Below, in pieces: positions 1 to 8,481 of a stretch of DNA of 64,000 nucleotides. The first letter of the stretch is position 1. Each line of letters opens with the position of its first letter. The position numbers and the translations under genes are program-made. The DNA is from an uncultured Oscillibacter sp. (lineage in GTDB: Bacteria > Bacillota > Clostridia > Oscillospirales > Oscillospiraceae), in NCBI GenBank assembly GCA_910584075.1, contig CAJTZI010000002.1:48587-112586 (forward strand). The letters are read 5' to 3'. The notes under the pieces are model-generated. The model saw only the letters and a program-made list of their open reading frames with translations. It was not told the DNA's origin and searched no databases.

Positions 1-130
1 GCAAGCTCAAATCCCCCTGTTGAGCAAACGGCCTGTATCTGAGCGGACGGCTCTTGTCCCGTCATTCCACCAGCGGTTTATGAAGGATTGAGAGAGATAT
101 GAAATACTGAAATTTAATAATCCTCCCCCT

Positions 131-499
131 TTGATCGGAGTCCTCGCATTTGCACCATACCTTACGAACCAAAGAACAGCTTCTCAAAGCTGGGATTACC
201 CCCCGCAGATTTTTGTAAATGACTCCATCTATTGCGGAACCGGCCATACCGTTTCCGCGATCCCGGATGATGCCGCCTATCTCGGTTCCATCACGGAAGC
301 TGTTCCACAGCATGAGCCAATGGCACATGAGAATTTCTGCTCCAGCACGCTCCCGGCAGGAACTGAACTCTATTCCTCCGCCCTCGACCAGAGTGTGGTA
401 TACGCAAAGGTGGAAAATCCCTCAGGTGAATCCTATTCCAAATATGAAAAAAGCGAACCTGCCGGGTCGGACCACGATCCCCCGTCTTCCGCTGGATAG
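131..499 (+). pseudogene. Remnant of a small, possibly secreted protein
   Basis: The frame opens after a TGA at 89-91 and closes with TAG at 497-499, four bases before a clear terminator, so it looks like the 3' end of a once-expressed gene. The only usable start is a TTG at 131 with no ribosome site, and no signal peptide precedes the domain. The peptide (PQIFVND, GSITEAVP, ENF, AGTELY) resembles from memory short clostridial lipoprotein domains, which normally have an N-terminal lipobox. That part is missing, or disrupted near 90-130. The overlapping frames at 219-554 and on the minus strand look like shadows. Function unknown; it could also be a degraded copy of a gene upstream of the window. 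Confidence 0.35.
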
Positions 500-503
500 A
501 GAA

Positions 504-530
504 AGGCCGCTGCTTACCGGCGGCTTTTTT
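504..530 (+). terminator. Rho-independent terminator of the 5' remnant
   Basis: GCCGC and GCGGC arms flank a short loop, followed by six T at 525-530. It lies just after the TAG at 497-499. Confidence 0.7.
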
Positions 531-658
531 CAGTCTGCCGGGAAATCCGGTTGAAGGTCTGCACACAGGCATTCCCGCTTTGATCCGCGCTTTTCGTTTT
601 CGCCCCCCTTCATTTCTGACATTTTTTCAGTTTCCCTAAAAATTTTTCAGATTTTGTC

Positions 659-686
659 TTGCTTTTTTTATTTTGTGTGGTATCAT
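659..686 (+). promoter_or_regulatory. Promoter of dpaL
   Basis: TTGCTT at 659-664 and TATCAT at 681-686, 16 bp apart, in an AT-rich stretch (600-690) that contrasts with the GC-rich genes. The rest of 531-744 shows nothing else I can name. Confidence 0.5.
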
Positions 687-744
687 GTCCCTGGAAGTAA
701 ACGAGATCCCCCGTCAAAATAACTGTTTCTGGAGGCAATCGACC

Positions 745-1959
745 ATGAAAGAGGCCATCAAGTGGACCGTCAACCATATGCCCAAAAGCGACGACCGGCA
801 GCTGGGCGTCATGTCCCTGCCCAGCGTGGCCAAGGCCCGCTTTTTCCACAGCAGCTTCCCGCAGTACTCCATCACCCCCCTGGACCAGCTCAGCGGCATG
901 GCCGCGTATCTGGGCCTGGGCGGCCTGTTTGTGAAAAATGAGGCACACCGCTTCGGCCTCAACGCCTTCAAGGTGCTGGGCGGCTCCTTTGCCATGGCCC
1001 GGTACATCGCCCAGGAGATGGGACGGGACGTGTCCGAGATGACCTACGACTACCTGACAAGCGAATCCTTCCGCCGGGAGTTCGGCCAGGCCACCTTCTT
1101 CACCGCCACCGACGGCAACCACGGCCGGGGCGTGGCCTGGGCGGCCCACAAGCTGGGCCAGAAGGCGGTGGTCCACATGCCCAAGGGCAGCAGCCAGCCC
1201 CGTTTTGACAACATCGCCAAAGAGGGCGCCCAGGTGACCATTGAGGAGCTGAACTACGACGACTGCGTCCGTCTGGCCGCCGCCGAGGCCGAGCGGACCG
1301 AGCACGGCGTCATTGTCCAGGACACCGCCTGGGACGGATACGAGGAGATTCCCTCCTGGATTATGCAGGGCTACGGCACCATGGCAAGCGAGGCCGCCGA
1401 CCAGCTGCGGCAGGTTGGCGTGAACCGTCCCACCCATGTGTTCATCCAGGCCGGCGTGGGGAGTCTGGCCGGAGCCGTGGTGGGCTATTTCACCAACCTC
1501 TTCCCCAACGATCCCCCCAAGTTCATCGTCATGGAGGCCATGGCGGCGGACTGCCTCTACCAGGGCGCCCTGGCCGGGGACGGCAGCCCCCGGGCGGTCA
1601 CCGGCGACCTCCGGACCATCATGGCGGGTCTGGCCTGCGGCGAGCCCAACACCATCTCCTGGGATATCCTGCGCAACCACGTCTCCGCCTTCGTCTCCTG
1701 CCCCGACTGGGTCAGCGCCCGGGGAATGCGGATGCTGGCGGTGCCCGTGAAGGGCGACCCCACGGTAATCTCCGGCGAGAGCGGCGCGGTGGGCATGGGC
1801 CTCCTCGCCGAACTGATGGAAAACGACTGGTACCGGGAGCTGCGGGAGTCCATCGGCCTGGACCGGTTCAGCCAGGTACTGCTGTTCTCCACCGAGGGAA
1901 ATACCGACCCCCTGAAGTTCCGGAAGGTGATCTGGGACGGGGAGTACGCCACAGTCTGA
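745..1959 (+). CDS. dpaL: Diaminopropionate ammonia-lyase
   Basis: A fold-type II PLP enzyme that cleaves 2,3-diaminopropionate to pyruvate and two ammonia in the cytosol. The 404-aa product has the usual family length. FKVLGGSFA at about residues 75-83 carries the Schiff-base lysine (K76), preceded by KNEAHRFGLNA, and TDGNHGRGVAW (about 140) contacts the cofactor. A longer frame begins at 673, but ATG 745 has GGAGG at 731-735 at good spacing, and the family's N-terminus matches MKEAIKW. The gene stands alone between its own promoter and a terminator. No YgeW-YgeY type amino-acid degradation genes are adjacent, so its pathway partners are elsewhere. Identity is secure. Confidence 0.93.
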   Translation: MKEAIKWTVNHMPKSDDRQLGVMSLPSVAKARFFHSSFPQYSITPLDQLSGMAAYLGLGGLFVKNEAHRFGLNAFKVLGGSFAMARYIAQEMGRDVSEMTYDYLTSESFRREFGQATFFTATDGNHGRGVAWAAHKLGQKAVVHMPKGSSQPRFDNIAKEGAQVTIEELNYDDCVRLAAAEAERTEHGVIVQDTAWDGYEEIPSWIMQGYGTMASEAADQLRQVGVNRPTHVFIQAGVGSLAGAVVGYFTNLFPNDPPKFIVMEAMAADCLYQGALAGDGSPRAVTGDLRTIMAGLACGEPNTISWDILRNHVSAFVSCPDWVSARGMRMLAVPVKGDPTVISGESGAVGMGLLAELMENDWYRELRESIGLDRFSQVLLFSTEGNTDPLKFRKVIWDGEYATV

Positions 1960-1980
1960 CGCCGTCAGACCAAAATGCAA

Positions 1981-2010
1981 GGCAGGGTGCGCTGCGCGCC
2001 CTGCCTCTTT
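1981..2010 (+). terminator. Terminator of dpaL
   Basis: An 11-bp stem (GGCAGGGTGCG pairing with CGCGCCCTGCC, one G-T wobble) at 1981-2005 is followed by TCTTT. The first TGATTGAAA box begins at its last T. Confidence 0.75.
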
Positions 2011-2040
2011 GATTGAAAACAGCCTCCACCGTGATTGAAA
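2010..2040 (+). promoter_or_regulatory. Two TGATTGAAA boxes upstream of mtlD
   Basis: Exact TGATTGAAA copies at 2010-2018 and 2032-2040, 22 bp apart, which puts them on the same face of the helix. They lie 63-93 bp upstream of the mtlD -35. The same word flanks the regulator gene and the ptsH promoter, so these are probably DeoR-type operator sites. Confidence 0.45.
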
Positions 2041-2102
2041 TGCCAAATTTAGTCTTATTTTTTAAGCAGTTTCAGTCAATTAAAAGCATTTTTGATTTCG
2101 CC

Positions 2103-2131
2103 TTGCCCAGATGGAAAGAACATGGTATACT
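2103..2131 (+). promoter_or_regulatory. Promoter of mtlD
   Basis: TTGCCC at 2103-2108 and TATACT at 2126-2131 with exactly 17 bp between them; transcription would start near 2138. Confidence 0.65.
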
Positions 2132-2190
2132 ACCCCCAGCAGCGGCCTCGCGCCGCAAAATTCCAAAACGCCATTGTATCAGGAGGAGCT

Positions 2191-3342
2191 ATGAAACAGG
2201 CAATCCAAATCGGAGCCGGCAACATCGGCCGGGGCTTTATCGGAGCACTTCTCTCCCAGGCGGGCTGGCATGTCACTTTCGCCGACGTGGTGGAGCCCAT
2301 TATCGAGGCGCTGAACCGCGGCCACGGCTACACCGTCCACATCCTGGACAGCGACCCCGGCGAGATCGCCATCGATCACGTGGACGGCGTGATCTCCACC
2401 TCTCCGGAGTTCGCCCAGCGGGTGGCCCAGTGCGACCTCATCACCACGGCGGTGGGGCCCAATGTGCTGCCTATCATCGCCAAGTCCATCGCGGCGGGTA
2501 TTCAGGCCCGGAAGGCCGCCGGAAACACCGCACCCATGAACGTGGTCTGCTGTGAGAACGGCCTGCGCACCACTACCCGGCTGAAAAACGAGGTGCTCAA
2601 GCACCTGAGTGAGGAGGAGACCGCCTTCCTGGAGGCCAGCGTCGGCTTTGCCGACTGCGCCGTGGACCGCATCTGCCCCAAGCCCAATTTTGAGAATATT
2701 CTGGACGCCGCCGTGGAGCGCTACTGCGAGTGGGACGTGGAGTCCGCAGCCTGGAAGGGCGAGAAGCCCGACATTCCCGGCCTGACCTTTGCCGACAACC
2801 TCATGGCCTATCTGGAGCGCAAGCTCTTCACCCTCAACAGCGGCCACGCCATCTGCGCCTACCTGGGCTATCTGAAAGGCTATCAGACCATCAAGGAAAG
2901 CGTCGCGGACCCCGCCATCGGCGCAATCGTCCATGCCGCCATCTCCGAGAGCGGTGAGGGTCTCATCAGGGAATTCGGCTTCGACCCCGACGTTCATCAC
3001 GCCTATGTGGAGAAGATTTTCGCCCGCTATCAGAATCCCTATCTGGAGGACGAGGTTCTGCGGGTGGGCCGGGAGCCCATCCGGAAGCTGGAGGCCGGCG
3101 ACCGCCTCATCAAGCCCCTGGTCGCCACCGCCTCCTACGGCCTGCCGGTAGATCACCTGGTCTTCGGCGCGGCGGCTGCTCTCCGCTTTGACTGCCCTGA
3201 CGACCCCCAGAGTGCGGAGCTCCAGAAGAAACTCCGGGCCGAGGGACCCGCCGCCGCTCTGACGGCTTACTCCGGACTGACGGCGGAGAATCCCCTGACC
3301 GGGCGGATTCTGGATGTCTACCGGGCCTTGGCCGTTGTTTGA
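2191..3342 (+). CDS. mtlD: Mannitol-1-phosphate 5-dehydrogenase
   Basis: Oxidises mannitol 1-phosphate, the product of the mannitol PTS, to fructose 6-phosphate with NAD+ in the cytosol. The 383-aa product has the family length. The N-terminal Rossmann loop is GAGNIGRGF (about residues 8-16); CCENG (about 117) and the NSGHAICAYLG segment near 220 belong to the catalytic C-terminal domain. The longer frame from 2092 is rejected because AGGAGG at 2181-2186 sits five bases before ATG 2191. It has its own promoter and terminator, ahead of the regulator and PTS genes that supply its substrate. Confidence 0.95.
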   Translation: MKQAIQIGAGNIGRGFIGALLSQAGWHVTFADVVEPIIEALNRGHGYTVHILDSDPGEIAIDHVDGVISTSPEFAQRVAQCDLITTAVGPNVLPIIAKSIAAGIQARKAAGNTAPMNVVCCENGLRTTTRLKNEVLKHLSEEETAFLEASVGFADCAVDRICPKPNFENILDAAVERYCEWDVESAAWKGEKPDIPGLTFADNLMAYLERKLFTLNSGHAICAYLGYLKGYQTIKESVADPAIGAIVHAAISESGEGLIREFGFDPDVHHAYVEKIFARYQNPYLEDEVLRVGREPIRKLEAGDRLIKPLVATASYGLPVDHLVFGAAAALRFDCPDDPQSAELQKKLRAEGPAAALTAYSGLTAENPLTGRILDVYRALAVV

Positions 3343-3368
3343 CAGACCGCCAAAATATTCGTTTTTCC

Positions 3369-3409
3369 TGTGTCCCCGGCGCGTTTTTGCGCCGGGGACA
3401 CATATTTTT
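3369..3409 (+). terminator. Terminator of mtlD
   Basis: Perfect 14-bp stem TGTGTCCCCGGCGC / GCGCCGGGGACACA with a GTTTTT loop and a TATTTTT tail. Confidence 0.88.
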
Positions 3410-3484
3410 GGTGGATTTCCATATTTTACAGGTGCGTTTTTTGACACTGACGTGGGATTGCACAAAAAGACCCCACATTTTTTG

Positions 3485-3571
3485 TGATTGAAAATGATTG
3501 AATTTCGGTTGACTTTGATCGAAAAAGACGGTATTATAATCACATAAGAAGCAAACAAGCATTTTCAATCA
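3485..3571 (+). promoter_or_regulatory. Promoter and operator cluster of the DeoR-type regulator
   Basis: TTGACT at 3509-3514 pairs with TATTAT at 3532-3537 (17 bp) or TATAAT at 3535-3540 (20 bp). TGATTGAAA at 3485-3493 is followed 10 bp later by TGATTGAAT (3495-3503), then TGATCGAAA (3516-3524) in the spacer, and an inverted copy TTTCAATCA (3563-3571) downstream of the -10. Such flanking sites suggest autorepression, possibly with looping. Confidence 0.55.
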
Positions 3572-3594
3572 AACAGAAGGGAGAGGGGACAGCA

Positions 3595-4338
3595 ATGCTG
3601 GCAGAACAGCGCGCGGAGGCAATCTTAACAGAGCTGGCCCAGCGGCGGGCCGTCAGCGTCACGGATCTGTGCCAGGTGACCGGGGCCTCCGAGGCCACCA
3701 TCCGCCGGGACCTGAACACCCTGGCGGCTCAGGGCAGGCTCAGCAAGGTCCACGGCGGCGCGGTGCAGCTGAACAGCGAATTCCTCAGCCAGGAGCCGGA
3801 GATGTCCGTCAAGCGGGGGCTCCACATTCCGGAGAAGGAGCGCATCGCCCGGTACGCCGCCGCCCTGATCGAGGACGACGACGTGGTCTTTCTGGACGGC
3901 GGCAGCACCGTCATGCGGATGACGGAGCACCTGAAGCCCAGCAGCGCCCTGTTCGTCACCAACGGCATGGAGTGCGCCTTCTGGCTTTTGGAGCGGGACC
4001 TTCGCGTGTACGTGGCGGGTGGGGCATTGAAGCGGGACACCGCCTCCGCCGCCGGGGCGGAGACCATGGACTCCCTGCGGCGGTACAACTTCACCAAGGC
4101 CTTTCTGGGGGCCGGCGGCGTCACGGTGCGGGAGGGCTTCACCGTGGCGGACCCGGAGGACGCGGCTGTCAAGGCCCTGGCCGCCGCCCGGGCCCGGCAG
4201 ACCTATATGCTGGTGGACTCCAGCAAATTCGGCCGGATCGGCGCGGCGTCCGTCCTCCACATCGACGAGGCGTCCGTCATCACCGACCAGGCCCCGGGCC
4301 GGGAGTTTCAGGACTACGCCGAGGTGACGGTGGTCTGA
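3595..4338 (+). CDS. DeoR-family transcriptional regulator of the mannitol genes
   Basis: A sugar-phosphate-responsive repressor by family. The 247-aa product has a DeoR winged helix at residues 1-55 (VSVTDLCQVTGASEATIRRDL then LSKVHGGAV) and a C-terminal DeoRC sensor domain (DGGSTVMRMTEHL, FVTNGMECAF, AGAETMDSL, FLGAGGV). ATG 3595 follows a GGGAGAGGGG ribosome site. Its position between mtlD and ptsH-ptsI-mtlA, and the TGATTGAAA boxes near all three promoters, suggest it controls this cluster, perhaps in response to mannitol 1-phosphate or fructose phosphates. The cluster lacks the PRD-type MtlR activator that commonly controls firmicute mannitol operons. The effector is inferred. Confidence 0.85.
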   Translation: MLAEQRAEAILTELAQRRAVSVTDLCQVTGASEATIRRDLNTLAAQGRLSKVHGGAVQLNSEFLSQEPEMSVKRGLHIPEKERIARYAAALIEDDDVVFLDGGSTVMRMTEHLKPSSALFVTNGMECAFWLLERDLRVYVAGGALKRDTASAAGAETMDSLRRYNFTKAFLGAGGVTVREGFTVADPEDAAVKALAAARARQTYMLVDSSKFGRIGAASVLHIDEASVITDQAPGREFQDYAEVTVV

Positions 4339-4357
4339 GGGCGGATTCCGCCCAAAA

Positions 4358-4387
4358 TTGAGTGATTTATGATTGAAAGGTCATAAT
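4358..4387 (+). promoter_or_regulatory. ptsH promoter with an operator in its spacer
   Basis: TTGAGT at 4358-4363 and CATAAT at 4382-4387, 18 bp apart. An exact TGATTGAAA (4370-4378) lies between them, where a bound regulator would exclude RNA polymerase. Confidence 0.5.
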
Positions 4388-4423
4388 GATATCACTATTT
4401 TATTATGAAAGGAAGCAATCATC

Positions 4424-4690
4424 ATGGTATCTGCGAAGACAAAGGTCATCAATCCCCAGGGGCTCCACATGCGTCCCGCCCAGCTGTTCGTCACGGAGAT
4501 GAACAAATACAAGAGCGAGGTCTCCATCGTCTTCAACGGCAAGCCCATCAACGCCAAAAGCATCATGAACCTCATGGCCTCCTGCATCAAGCAGGGCAGC
4601 GAGATCGAGATCCAGTGCACCGGCGAGCAGGAGGCCGAGGCCCTGGCCGCCGCCGTGAAGCTGGTGGAGTCCGGCCTGGGCGATATGTAA
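4424..4690 (+). CDS. ptsH: PTS phosphocarrier protein HPr
   Basis: Small cytosolic carrier that passes phosphate from enzyme I to the IIA domains. The 88-aa product has the canonical length. The phosphorylated histidine is H15 in GLHMRPA, and the regulatory serine kinase site is S46 in NAKSIMN, as in Gram-positive HPr that serves CcpA. Met16 replaces the more usual Ala. GAAAGGA precedes ATG 4424. It begins the ptsH-ptsI-mtlA operon, with ptsI 13 bp downstream. Whether it is the cell's only HPr or dedicated to mannitol cannot be told from here. Confidence 0.95.
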   Translation: MVSAKTKVINPQGLHMRPAQLFVTEMNKYKSEVSIVFNGKPINAKSIMNLMASCIKQGSEIEIQCTGEQEAEALAAAVKLVESGLGDM

Positions 4691-4703
4691 CAGGAGGTGC
4701 GGG

Positions 4704-6416
4704 ATGATTCTGCGAGGGATCGCCGCCTCTGACGGCATCGGCCTGGGCAGGGCGGTGTGCGTCCGGGAGGAGAGTCTGGACTACTCCGCCGTCACATACT
4801 CCGGCAAGGACTCCGAGAAGGCCCGGCTCCAGGAGGGCATTGAGCGGTTCAACCAGCGCACCTCCGCCATGGCCGCGGAGATTCGGGAGCGGGTGGGACA
4901 GAAGGAGTCCGAGATTCTCACCGGCCAGGTGTCCATGCTGGCCGACCCCTTCATGCTCTCCCAGATGCACGAGGCCATCGACGGCGGCGCCTGCGCCGAG
5001 GCGGCGGTGGACAGCATCTGCACCATGTACGCCGACATGTTCGCCGCCGTGGAGGATGATCTGATGCGCCAGCGGGCCACCGATGTGCGGGACATCCGCT
5101 CCCGTCTTCTGGCCATTCTGCTGGGGGCCGAGAGCGTGGACCTGAGCCGCCTGCCCGCCGGCAGCGTGCTTGTGGCCCAGGACCTGACCCCCTCCATGAC
5201 CGTGGGACTGAAAAAGGAGAACGTGGCCGCCATCCTCACCGCCACCGGCGGCAGAACCAGCCACTCCGCCATCCTGGCCCGGGCCCTGGAGCTGCCCGCG
5301 GTGCTCAGCGTGCAGAAGGTGCTGGACACCGTGAAGGACGGCGACGGCCTCATTGTGGACGGCGGCGAGGGCATCGCCATTTTGAACCCAGACGAGCGCA
5401 CCCGGGGCGAATACCTGGCCCGCCAGGAGGAATTTCTCAAGCGCCGGGCCGCCCTGGAGATCTACCGAAACCAGACCACCGTGGACGCCGACGGCAGAAG
5501 GTACGGCCTGTACGCCAACATCGGCTCCGTGGAGGATGCGGAGACCGCGGCCCACTCCGGCGCAGAGGGCATCGGACTGTTCCGCACGGAGTTCCTCTTC
5601 ATGAACCGCACCAGCCTGCCGGATGAGACCGTACAGTATGAGGCATACCGGGCGGTCTCCCAGATCATGGCCGGAAAAGAGGTCATCATCCGCACCCTGG
5701 ACGTAGGCGGCGACAAGGCCATCGAGTACCTGGGCATGGAGAAGGAGGAGAACCCCTTCCTGGGCCACCGGGCCATCCGGTACTGCCTGGACCGCCCCGA
5801 GCTCTACAAGGTCCAGCTGCGGGCATTGCTGCGGGCCGGGGCGGAGAACCGCAACATCAAAATCATGCTGCCCCTGGTGACCTGCGTGGACGAGGTGCGG
5901 GACGCCCGGGAACTGCTGGAGCAGTGCAAAAAGGAGCTGGAGGAGGCCGGCGTCTCCTATGACAAGGACATCGCCCTGGGGGCCATGATCGAGACCCCTG
6001 CAGCGGCCCTCATCGCGGACCTGCTGGCCCGGGAGTGCGACTTCTTCTCCATAGGCACCAACGATTTGACCCAGTACACCATGGCGGTGGACCGGGGCAA
6101 CGCCAAGGTGGAAAAGCTCTACTCCCCCCTCCAGCCGGCGGTGCTCCGCTCCATCCGGAATATCATCACCGCCGCCAAGGAGGCGGGCATCCCCGTGGGC
6201 ATGTGCGGCGAGGCCGCGGCGGATCCCCGCCTGCTGCCCCTGCTGATGACCTGGGGCCTGGACGAGTTCTCCGTCAGCGCCTCCGCGGTGCTGTCCACCC
6301 GAGCGGCCATCCGCCAGTGGCTGGGGAGCGAGGCCCGGAAGGTCACCCAGGAGGCCCTGGGCCTTTCCACCCTGGCCGGGGTGGAGGGATATCTGGCCGG
6401 CTCCACCGCTCAATAA
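4704..6416 (+). CDS. ptsI: PTS enzyme I (phosphoenolpyruvate-protein phosphotransferase)
   Basis: Takes phosphate from phosphoenolpyruvate and hands it to HPr, the first step of all PTS uptake. The 570-aa product has the normal length. An HPr-binding helical region lies at about 25-140, the phosphohistidine swivel domain has GGRTSHSAILAR with H187, and the C-terminal PEP-binding barrel has GIGLFRTEFLFM, a DVGGDK loop, MIETPAA and a MCGE motif with its catalytic cysteine. A strong AGGAGG precedes ATG 4704. It lies between ptsH and mtlA in one transcription unit, so general PTS genes are linked here to one sugar permease. Confidence 0.96.
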   Translation: MILRGIAASDGIGLGRAVCVREESLDYSAVTYSGKDSEKARLQEGIERFNQRTSAMAAEIRERVGQKESEILTGQVSMLADPFMLSQMHEAIDGGACAEAAVDSICTMYADMFAAVEDDLMRQRATDVRDIRSRLLAILLGAESVDLSRLPAGSVLVAQDLTPSMTVGLKKENVAAILTATGGRTSHSAILARALELPAVLSVQKVLDTVKDGDGLIVDGGEGIAILNPDERTRGEYLARQEEFLKRRAALEIYRNQTTVDADGRRYGLYANIGSVEDAETAAHSGAEGIGLFRTEFLFMNRTSLPDETVQYEAYRAVSQIMAGKEVIIRTLDVGGDKAIEYLGMEKEENPFLGHRAIRYCLDRPELYKVQLRALLRAGAENRNIKIMLPLVTCVDEVRDARELLEQCKKELEEAGVSYDKDIALGAMIETPAAALIADLLARECDFFSIGTNDLTQYTMAVDRGNAKVEKLYSPLQPAVLRSIRNIITAAKEAGIPVGMCGEAAADPRLLPLLMTWGLDEFSVSASAVLSTRAAIRQWLGSEARKVTQEALGLSTLAGVEGYLAGSTAQ

Positions 6417-6492
6417 TTTCCCGCGGGCGGGCTGAATATGTCTCTCGCCCCGCCCATCAACAATCATCCATAGAGAAAGGAAATCGCGAGCC

Positions 6493-8400
6493 ATGAAAGA
6501 GCGCGTTCAAAAATTTGGGCGGTTCCTCAGCGGCATGGTGATGCCTAACATCGGGGCCTTCATCGCCTGGGGCCTCATCGCCGCCCTGTTCATCCCCGAC
6601 GGGTGGCTGGGCAAATGGGGTCCCGCCGAGACCATCAACAAGATGGTAGTCCCCATGCTCTCCTACCTGCTGCCCATCCTCATCGGCTACACCGGCGGCA
6701 AGGCCGTGGGCGGCCAGAAGGGCGCCGTGGCCGGCGCCCTGGCCACTCTAGGCGCCATCGCCTCCACCGAGAGCACCATGTTCATCGGCGCCATGATCTG
6801 CGGCCCCTTGGGCGGCTGGTGCATCAAGCGCTTTGACAAGAGCATGGAGGGCCACATCCCAGCCGGCTTTGAGATGGTGGTCAACAACTTCTCCGTGGGC
6901 ATCATCGGCGGCATTCTGGCCGTGCTGTCCATCTTTGTCATCGGCCCCGCCTGCGTGGTGGTCACCGACATTCTGGGCAAGGGCGTGGAGTTCCTGGTGG
7001 GCCACAGCCTGCTGCCCTTCACCGCCGTGCTGGTGGAGCCCGCCAAGGTGCTGTTTTTGAACAACGCCATCAACCACGGCGTCTTCACCCCCATCGGCAC
7101 GGAGCAGGCCATGGAGATGGGCAAATCCATCCTGTTCATGATCGAGTCCAACCCCGGCCCCGGCCTGGGACTGCTGCTGGCCTATTGTGCGGCTGGCAGA
7201 AAGGAGACCCGCTCCTCCGCCGGCGCCGCCGCTTTCATCCAGTTTGTGGGCGGAATCCACGAGATCTACTTCCCCTATGTCCTCATGAACCCCATCGTCA
7301 TCCTGGGGCCCATGATCGGCAACATCGCTGGCATCTTCACCCTGTCCATGCTGGGCGGCGGCCTGGTGGCCGCGGCCTCTCCCGGCAGCATCATTGCCGA
7401 GATGCTCATGACCCCCAAGGGCGGTTACTTCGCCAACATCGCGGGCATCGCCGTGGCCGCCGTGGTGAGCTTCGTCATTTCCGCCTTTTTGCTGAAATTC
7501 TTCGGCAGGGACGCCGACCTTGCGGAGGCCCAGGCCCAGGTGGCCGCCTCCAAGGCCGCCAGCAAGGGTCAGTCTATTCCCGCCGCCTCCTCCACCGGGG
7601 CCGCTGTGGACGCCAGGGACGTGCGCAAGATCGTCTTCGCCTGCGACGCTGGCATGGGCTCTTCCGCCATGGGCGCCACCATGGTCCGCAACAAGCTCAA
7701 GGACGCGGGCATCACGGACATTGAGGTCATCCACCATCCCGTCAGCGAGATCCCCGGCGATTGCCAGATTGTGGTGACCCACCATGAGCTGTCCGGCCGG
7801 GCGGCGGAGCGCGCTCCCCAGGCCCGGATCATCCCCATCAAGAACTTCATGGGCGCACCGGAGTACGACACCCTGGTGAAAGAACTGCTGGATGCCCGCA
7901 GGAGCACTGCGGCCCCTGCTGCCGCTCCCGCCCAGGATGAGGCAAAGCCTGATGCTCCCGCCGCCTCCGGCGATATCCTGCTGGAGGAGAAGAACATTGT
8001 CCTGGGCTGCGCCCCTGTCACCCCCGAGGAGGCCATCCGGGCCTGCGGACGGCTGATGGTGGACAGCGGCTATGTGGACGAGGCCTATATCCAGGGGATG
8101 CTGGACCGTGAGGCCAGCTTCTCCGTGGCCATCGGCAGCCACGTGGCCATCCCCCACGGCACCAACGACGTCAAGCCCCTGATCAAGCGCACCGGCGTGG
8201 TGGTCATGACCTACCCGGAGGGCATTGACTGGAACGGCGACAAGGTCAAGCTGGTGGTGGGCATCGCCGCCAAGGGCGACGAGCACCTGGAGATTCTGGG
8301 CCGCATCGTGGGCATCGCCTCCACCGATGAGGACACCGACGCCCTGGTGGCCTCCGCCGACGCCGGGAACCTGTTCAAAAAGCTCAACGGTCTGGCATAA
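6493..8400 (+). CDS. mtlA: Mannitol-specific PTS permease, fused IICBA
   Basis: Membrane permease that imports and phosphorylates mannitol. The 635-aa product keeps all three domains. IIC (about 1-340) has multiple membrane segments and the sugar-site motif GGIHEIYFPY. IIB (about 375-465) has the phosphocysteine loop CDAGMGSSAMG with C384. IIA (about 490-633) has the phosphohistidine in SHVAIPHGT (H555). Ala/Pro-rich linkers join IIC-IIB and IIB-IIA. The architecture and site positions match the enterobacterial MtlA; many Firmicutes instead encode IIA separately as MtlF. It is the last gene of the ptsHI operon, 76 bp after ptsI. Confidence 0.96.
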   Translation: MKERVQKFGRFLSGMVMPNIGAFIAWGLIAALFIPDGWLGKWGPAETINKMVVPMLSYLLPILIGYTGGKAVGGQKGAVAGALATLGAIASTESTMFIGAMICGPLGGWCIKRFDKSMEGHIPAGFEMVVNNFSVGIIGGILAVLSIFVIGPACVVVTDILGKGVEFLVGHSLLPFTAVLVEPAKVLFLNNAINHGVFTPIGTEQAMEMGKSILFMIESNPGPGLGLLLAYCAAGRKETRSSAGAAAFIQFVGGIHEIYFPYVLMNPIVILGPMIGNIAGIFTLSMLGGGLVAAASPGSIIAEMLMTPKGGYFANIAGIAVAAVVSFVISAFLLKFFGRDADLAEAQAQVAASKAASKGQSIPAASSTGAAVDARDVRKIVFACDAGMGSSAMGATMVRNKLKDAGITDIEVIHHPVSEIPGDCQIVVTHHELSGRAAERAPQARIIPIKNFMGAPEYDTLVKELLDARRSTAAPAAAPAQDEAKPDAPAASGDILLEEKNIVLGCAPVTPEEAIRACGRLMVDSGYVDEAYIQGMLDREASFSVAIGSHVAIPHGTNDVKPLIKRTGVVVMTYPEGIDWNGDKVKLVVGIAAKGDEHLEILGRIVGIASTDEDTDALVASADAGNLFKKLNGLA

Positions 8401-8446
8401 CCCCCATTCCCGCCCAATCGATTTTCCAATGCGATTTTCCAAAAAA

Positions 8447-8478
8447 CACCCCCGGCCCTGCACGCAGGGCCGGGGGTG
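8447..8478. terminator. Bidirectional terminator between mtlA and the 8482 gene
   Basis: Perfect 14-bp stem (CACCCCCGGCCCTG and its complement) with a CACG loop. The tract AAAAAA at 8441-8446 gives a good U tail on the minus strand; the plus-strand tail (CTCTCAT) is weaker. Confidence 0.8.
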
Positions 8479-8481
8479 CTC

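Noticed and set aside
610..2046. Long minus-strand open frame opposite dpaL (and similar ones opposite mtlD, ptsI, mtlA, infB, hemZ)
   Set aside because: These are shadows of GC-rich genes. They show no motifs, and their starts lack ribosome sites.
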